Shown piece after piece: positions 5,951-7,990 of a DNA stretch of 7,990 bases. A program made the position numbers and the translations under genes. The notes under the pieces are model-generated. The model was not told the origin of the DNA. It saw only the letters and a program-made list of their open reading frames with translations, and ran no database searches. The DNA is from Thermoplasmata archaeon. GTDB taxonomy: Archaea > Thermoplasmatota > Thermoplasmata > Lutacidiplasmatales > UBA184. The number at the start of each line of letters is the position of its first letter. The first letter of the stretch is position 1. The stretch covers positions 1 to 7,990 of the forward strand of contig JASHUV010000212.1 of NCBI GenBank assembly GCA_030039825.1, written 5' to 3'.

Positions 5951-7912
5951 CTACGGCGCGGCCGGCGCCGGCGCGGCCGCCGGGGGCGGGCTCGTCAGGC
6001 GGCGGTTCGCCTTGAGGGGACGGAACGCGCGCCCGTTGCCGCTGTAGAACTTCGAGAACTGCTCGACGAAGATGAGCCGGGCGCCCTGGATCCCCGGCTC
6101 GAAGACCCCGAGGACGAGGGTGAAGACCTGGCCCCCGACGAGGATGATGAGCCCGAAGACGACGAGGGCGCTCCCGGAGTGGAGGAGCCCGATCGAGACC
6201 TCGTCGATCACCGAGGCGAGGATGACGGAGGCGAGCAGGATCCCGACGAGCCGCGTGTAGGACAGGACGTGGCTCACGATCTCCAGGATCGACATGACCC
6301 CCTCCGAGCCCTCGACGAACAGCAGTCCGAGCCCGCCGAGGAGCCCGACCCATTCGATCAGGAGGAGGGGGCCGTCGGTCGGCAGGTACGGCCGCTGGCG
6401 AAGGAAGGTCAGGCCGAGCCCCACGAGCGCGAGGGCGAAGAGGATCCCCCCGACCTTGCCGAGGACCCGGCGGGTGTGATGGCGGTAGTACTCCTTGATG
6501 GCGCCGAGCAGGAATCCGACGCAGACCATCGCGAGTCCGATGAAGACGGCGAGGAGGAGGAGCTCCGTCAGACCCTTCGCCCCCGCCGGGTCGAGGAGCG
6601 GCGCCCCGGGGAGGAAGCGGAAGCCGAAGAACGCGTTGAACACGAACCCGAGCCCGATCGCGATGACCGAGGCGGGGACGAGCGTCCAGGCGATCTGGCG
6701 CATGGCGCTCGGCGGCACGATGAGCTTCAGGAAGTTCTTGAGGGCCTTCGGCACGTGCTGCCGGCCGGGGAACCCGGCGATCATCCAGAGCGAGAAGCCG
6801 AGGATGACGAGCCCGTAGCCGACGTCGCCGAGCATGAGGCCGAAGAAGATCGGGAAGGCGATCGCGAAGATCCAGGTCGGGTCCCACTCGCTCGCCTGCG
6901 GCAGCGAGTAGAAGCGGATGAAGAACTCGTAGAAGCGCACGCCGCGGGGGTTCTCCATCATCGTCGGCGGCTCCTCGTTCGTCGCGAGGTCGTAGACGGC
7001 GGCGCGGTCGCCGGCCGCCCGGGCGATGCCGGCCTCGAGGCGACCCCGCTCGCGCGCCGGGATCCACCCCTCGAGCGCGAACGCCGCGCCGCTCGCGCCG
7101 AGGCGGTTGTAGAGGTCGAACTTCTCGCTCTCGAGGCCGAGCGCCTCCGCGACGGCGGCCACGGTCGGGTACCACTGCCGGCTGATCGTCGCGAGACGGT
7201 CGCGGATCGCCGCGAGCCGGGCGTCGATCGTGGCGAGCTTCGCCCGGAGCGCCGGCGCCTCCTCCGAGATCGGCCCGGCGAGCTCCGGGACGCTCACGAG
7301 GCGGACCTTCGACTCCTGCGCGAGGCGGGCGACGGCCTCCGCGTTCTCGCGGCGGGCGGCGACGAGGAAGCGGACCGGGTCGCCGTCGACCGAGGCGACG
7401 ATCTCCGCCTGGTCCTTCGGCAGGGCGGCCCGGAGCCGGTCGGCGTCCTCGCGGGAGCCCTCACCGAAGAACGCGAGGAGGCGCTTCGAGGAGAGCCACT
7501 CGAGACGGTCGGTGTAGAAGGCGAACCGCTCGAGGAGGGCCGCCTCCTCCGCCGTGGTCCGCCGCTCGCTGCCGAGGTGGTCCGCCTCGCGCGTCAGCTC
7601 GGCCACCTCGGCGTCGATCGGGACCCGCGACGCCCACGCGAGGAGCTCGTCGAGGTCGGCGAACGCGCGGCGGCCGGGCACCGGCACGGGCGGCAGCGCC
7701 GCGACGAGGGCCCGGAAGCGCGTCAGCGCCTCGCCGACGGCCTTCTGACGGTCGCTCGAGCGTTCCGGCCCGATCTCGAGGAGCGCCTCCGAGCTGATCG
7801 GCTCGACCTGGAGGACCCCGAGCTCGTGCAGGACGGAGAGGATCCGGTCCCGATCGTCCTTCAGGCCGGCGATGCCGACCCGGGCCATCGGGAGGGGGCG
7901 GAGGAACGCCAC
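5951..7912 (-). CDS. atpI: A-type ATP synthase subunit I (membrane stator subunit a)
   Basis: The 653-residue protein has the normal length and two-domain plan. Residues 1 to about 325 are the soluble arm with helical hairpins that carries the peripheral stalks. After NEEPPTMMENP (312-322) come the membrane helices, starting with DPTWIFAIAFPIFFGLMLGD (344-363). The ion-path arginines appear in SHVLSYTRLVGILL (R554) and in GARLIFVEQFSKFYSGNG (R612), matching the essential arginines of V-type subunit a. R554 faces glutamate E56 of the K ring. Translation starts at GTG (7912), 3 nt after the stop of the upstream gene. The ATG at 7888 is a possible alternative, but would remove the short leader the family usually has. 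The tail after residue 640 (SPPPAAAPAPAAP) is an Ala/Pro extension. It converges on atpC with no room for separate terminators. Confidence 0.95.
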   Translation of the reverse strand: MAFLRPLPMARVGIAGLKDDRDRILSVLHELGVLQVEPISSEALLEIGPERSSDRQKAVGEALTRFRALVAALPPVPVPGRRAFADLDELLAWASRVPIDAEVAELTREADHLGSERRTTAEEAALLERFAFYTDRLEWLSSKRLLAFFGEGSREDADRLRAALPKDQAEIVASVDGDPVRFLVAARRENAEAVARLAQESKVRLVSVPELAGPISEEAPALRAKLATIDARLAAIRDRLATISRQWYPTVAAVAEALGLESEKFDLYNRLGASGAAFALEGWIPARERGRLEAGIARAAGDRAAVYDLATNEEPPTMMENPRGVRFYEFFIRFYSLPQASEWDPTWIFAIAFPIFFGLMLGDVGYGLVILGFSLWMIAGFPGRQHVPKALKNFLKLIVPPSAMRQIAWTLVPASVIAIGLGFVFNAFFGFRFLPGAPLLDPAGAKGLTELLLLAVFIGLAMVCVGFLLGAIKEYYRHHTRRVLGKVGGILFALALVGLGLTFLRQRPYLPTDGPLLLIEWVGLLGGLGLLFVEGSEGVMSILEIVSHVLSYTRLVGILLASVILASVIDEVSIGLLHSGSALVVFGLIILVGGQVFTLVLGVFEPGIQGARLIFVEQFSKFYSGNGRAFRPLKANRRLTSPPPAAAPAPAAP

Positions 7913-7915
7913 GGC

Positions 7916-7990
7916 TCACGCCCCGTCGATCCCTTCGAGCAGGACCTTCAGGAGGTCGGCGGCCGTCACGCCCCGGAGCGAGGAGGGGAG
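7916..7990 (-). CDS. C-terminal end of an unidentified gene upstream of atpI
   Basis: Reading the minus strand from the right edge gives 24 codons ending ADLLKVLLEGIDGA and a TGA at 7916-7918. The atpI GTG follows after 3 nt, so the two genes are almost certainly cotranscribed and probably coupled. In many archaea the gene before atpI encodes the coiled-coil stalk subunit H (ahaH), which is the best guess from position. The visible residues are too few to confirm that, and they include TAAD-type helix content but no clear coiled coil. Confidence 0.55.
   Translation of the reverse strand, partial: LPSSLRGVTAADLLKVLLEGIDGA

Noticed and set aside
5859..7175. Leftward open frame in another frame inside atpI
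   Set aside because: It is an Arg/Pro-rich shadow of atpI on the same strand, without motifs or hydrophobic segments.
1..7990. tRNA, rRNA, CRISPR, insertion sequence or attachment site
   Set aside because: I saw no tRNA-like T-loop and acceptor pattern, no regularly spaced repeats, no transposase motifs and no flanking direct repeats. A dedicated covariance-model search was not possible here.

Overview
The window is a compact, very GC-rich stretch (about 70% by eye) of an archaeal chromosome. Evidence for an archaeon: an A-type (V/A-type) ATP synthase gene set (subunits K, E, C, I), a full-length archaeal-type RNase Z, a DUF929 protein, a TATA box (TTATATA) ahead of the ATPase genes, and two divergent genes whose TATA-like boxes sit 26-29 nt before the start codon, as expected for leaderless transcripts. 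The proteins lack the strong acidic bias of haloarchaea. My best guess is a GC-rich uncultivated Thermoplasmata-like lineage; this is inference, because no marker gene settles the taxonomy.

Layout. (1) Positions 1-1374, minus strand: rnz (tRNA 3'-end processing) followed with a 4-nt ATGA overlap by the 5' part of hutI (histidine degradation), which runs off the left edge. (2) Positions 1375-1501: divergent promoter region with a small inverted repeat. (3) Positions 1502-3224, plus strand: a membrane-anchored thioredoxin-fold protein of the DUF929 type (CPYC motif) and a VKOR-family quinone-linked disulfide oxidoreductase. Together they look like an extracytoplasmic disulfide-forming pair. (4) Positions 3214-3921, minus strand: a DUF169 protein of unknown function, whose end overlaps the VKOR gene tail to tail. 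(5) Positions 3922-4043: promoter region with a good TATA box for the ATPase genes. (6) Positions 4044-5932, plus strand: ATPase subunits K (rotor ring), E (peripheral stalk) and C (central stalk-to-ring adaptor). (7) Positions 5951-7912, minus strand: ATPase subunit I (membrane stator with the essential arginines), converging on subunit C with an 18-nt gap. Only 3 nt upstream of it is the last 24 codons of another gene.

How the genes work together. K, E, C and I belong to one membrane machine, but here they lie in two convergent units, and the catalytic and remaining stalk genes (F, A, B, D) do not follow C. This split is the main structural oddity. The DUF929/VKOR pair forms a plausible second system: VKOR would reoxidise the CPYC thioredoxin domain and pass electrons to quinones. 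No RNA genes, CRISPR arrays, mobile elements or long gene-free stretches were seen. The two largest intergenic gaps are about 125 nt each. The many long open frames on the opposite strands are side effects of the GC-rich codon use.
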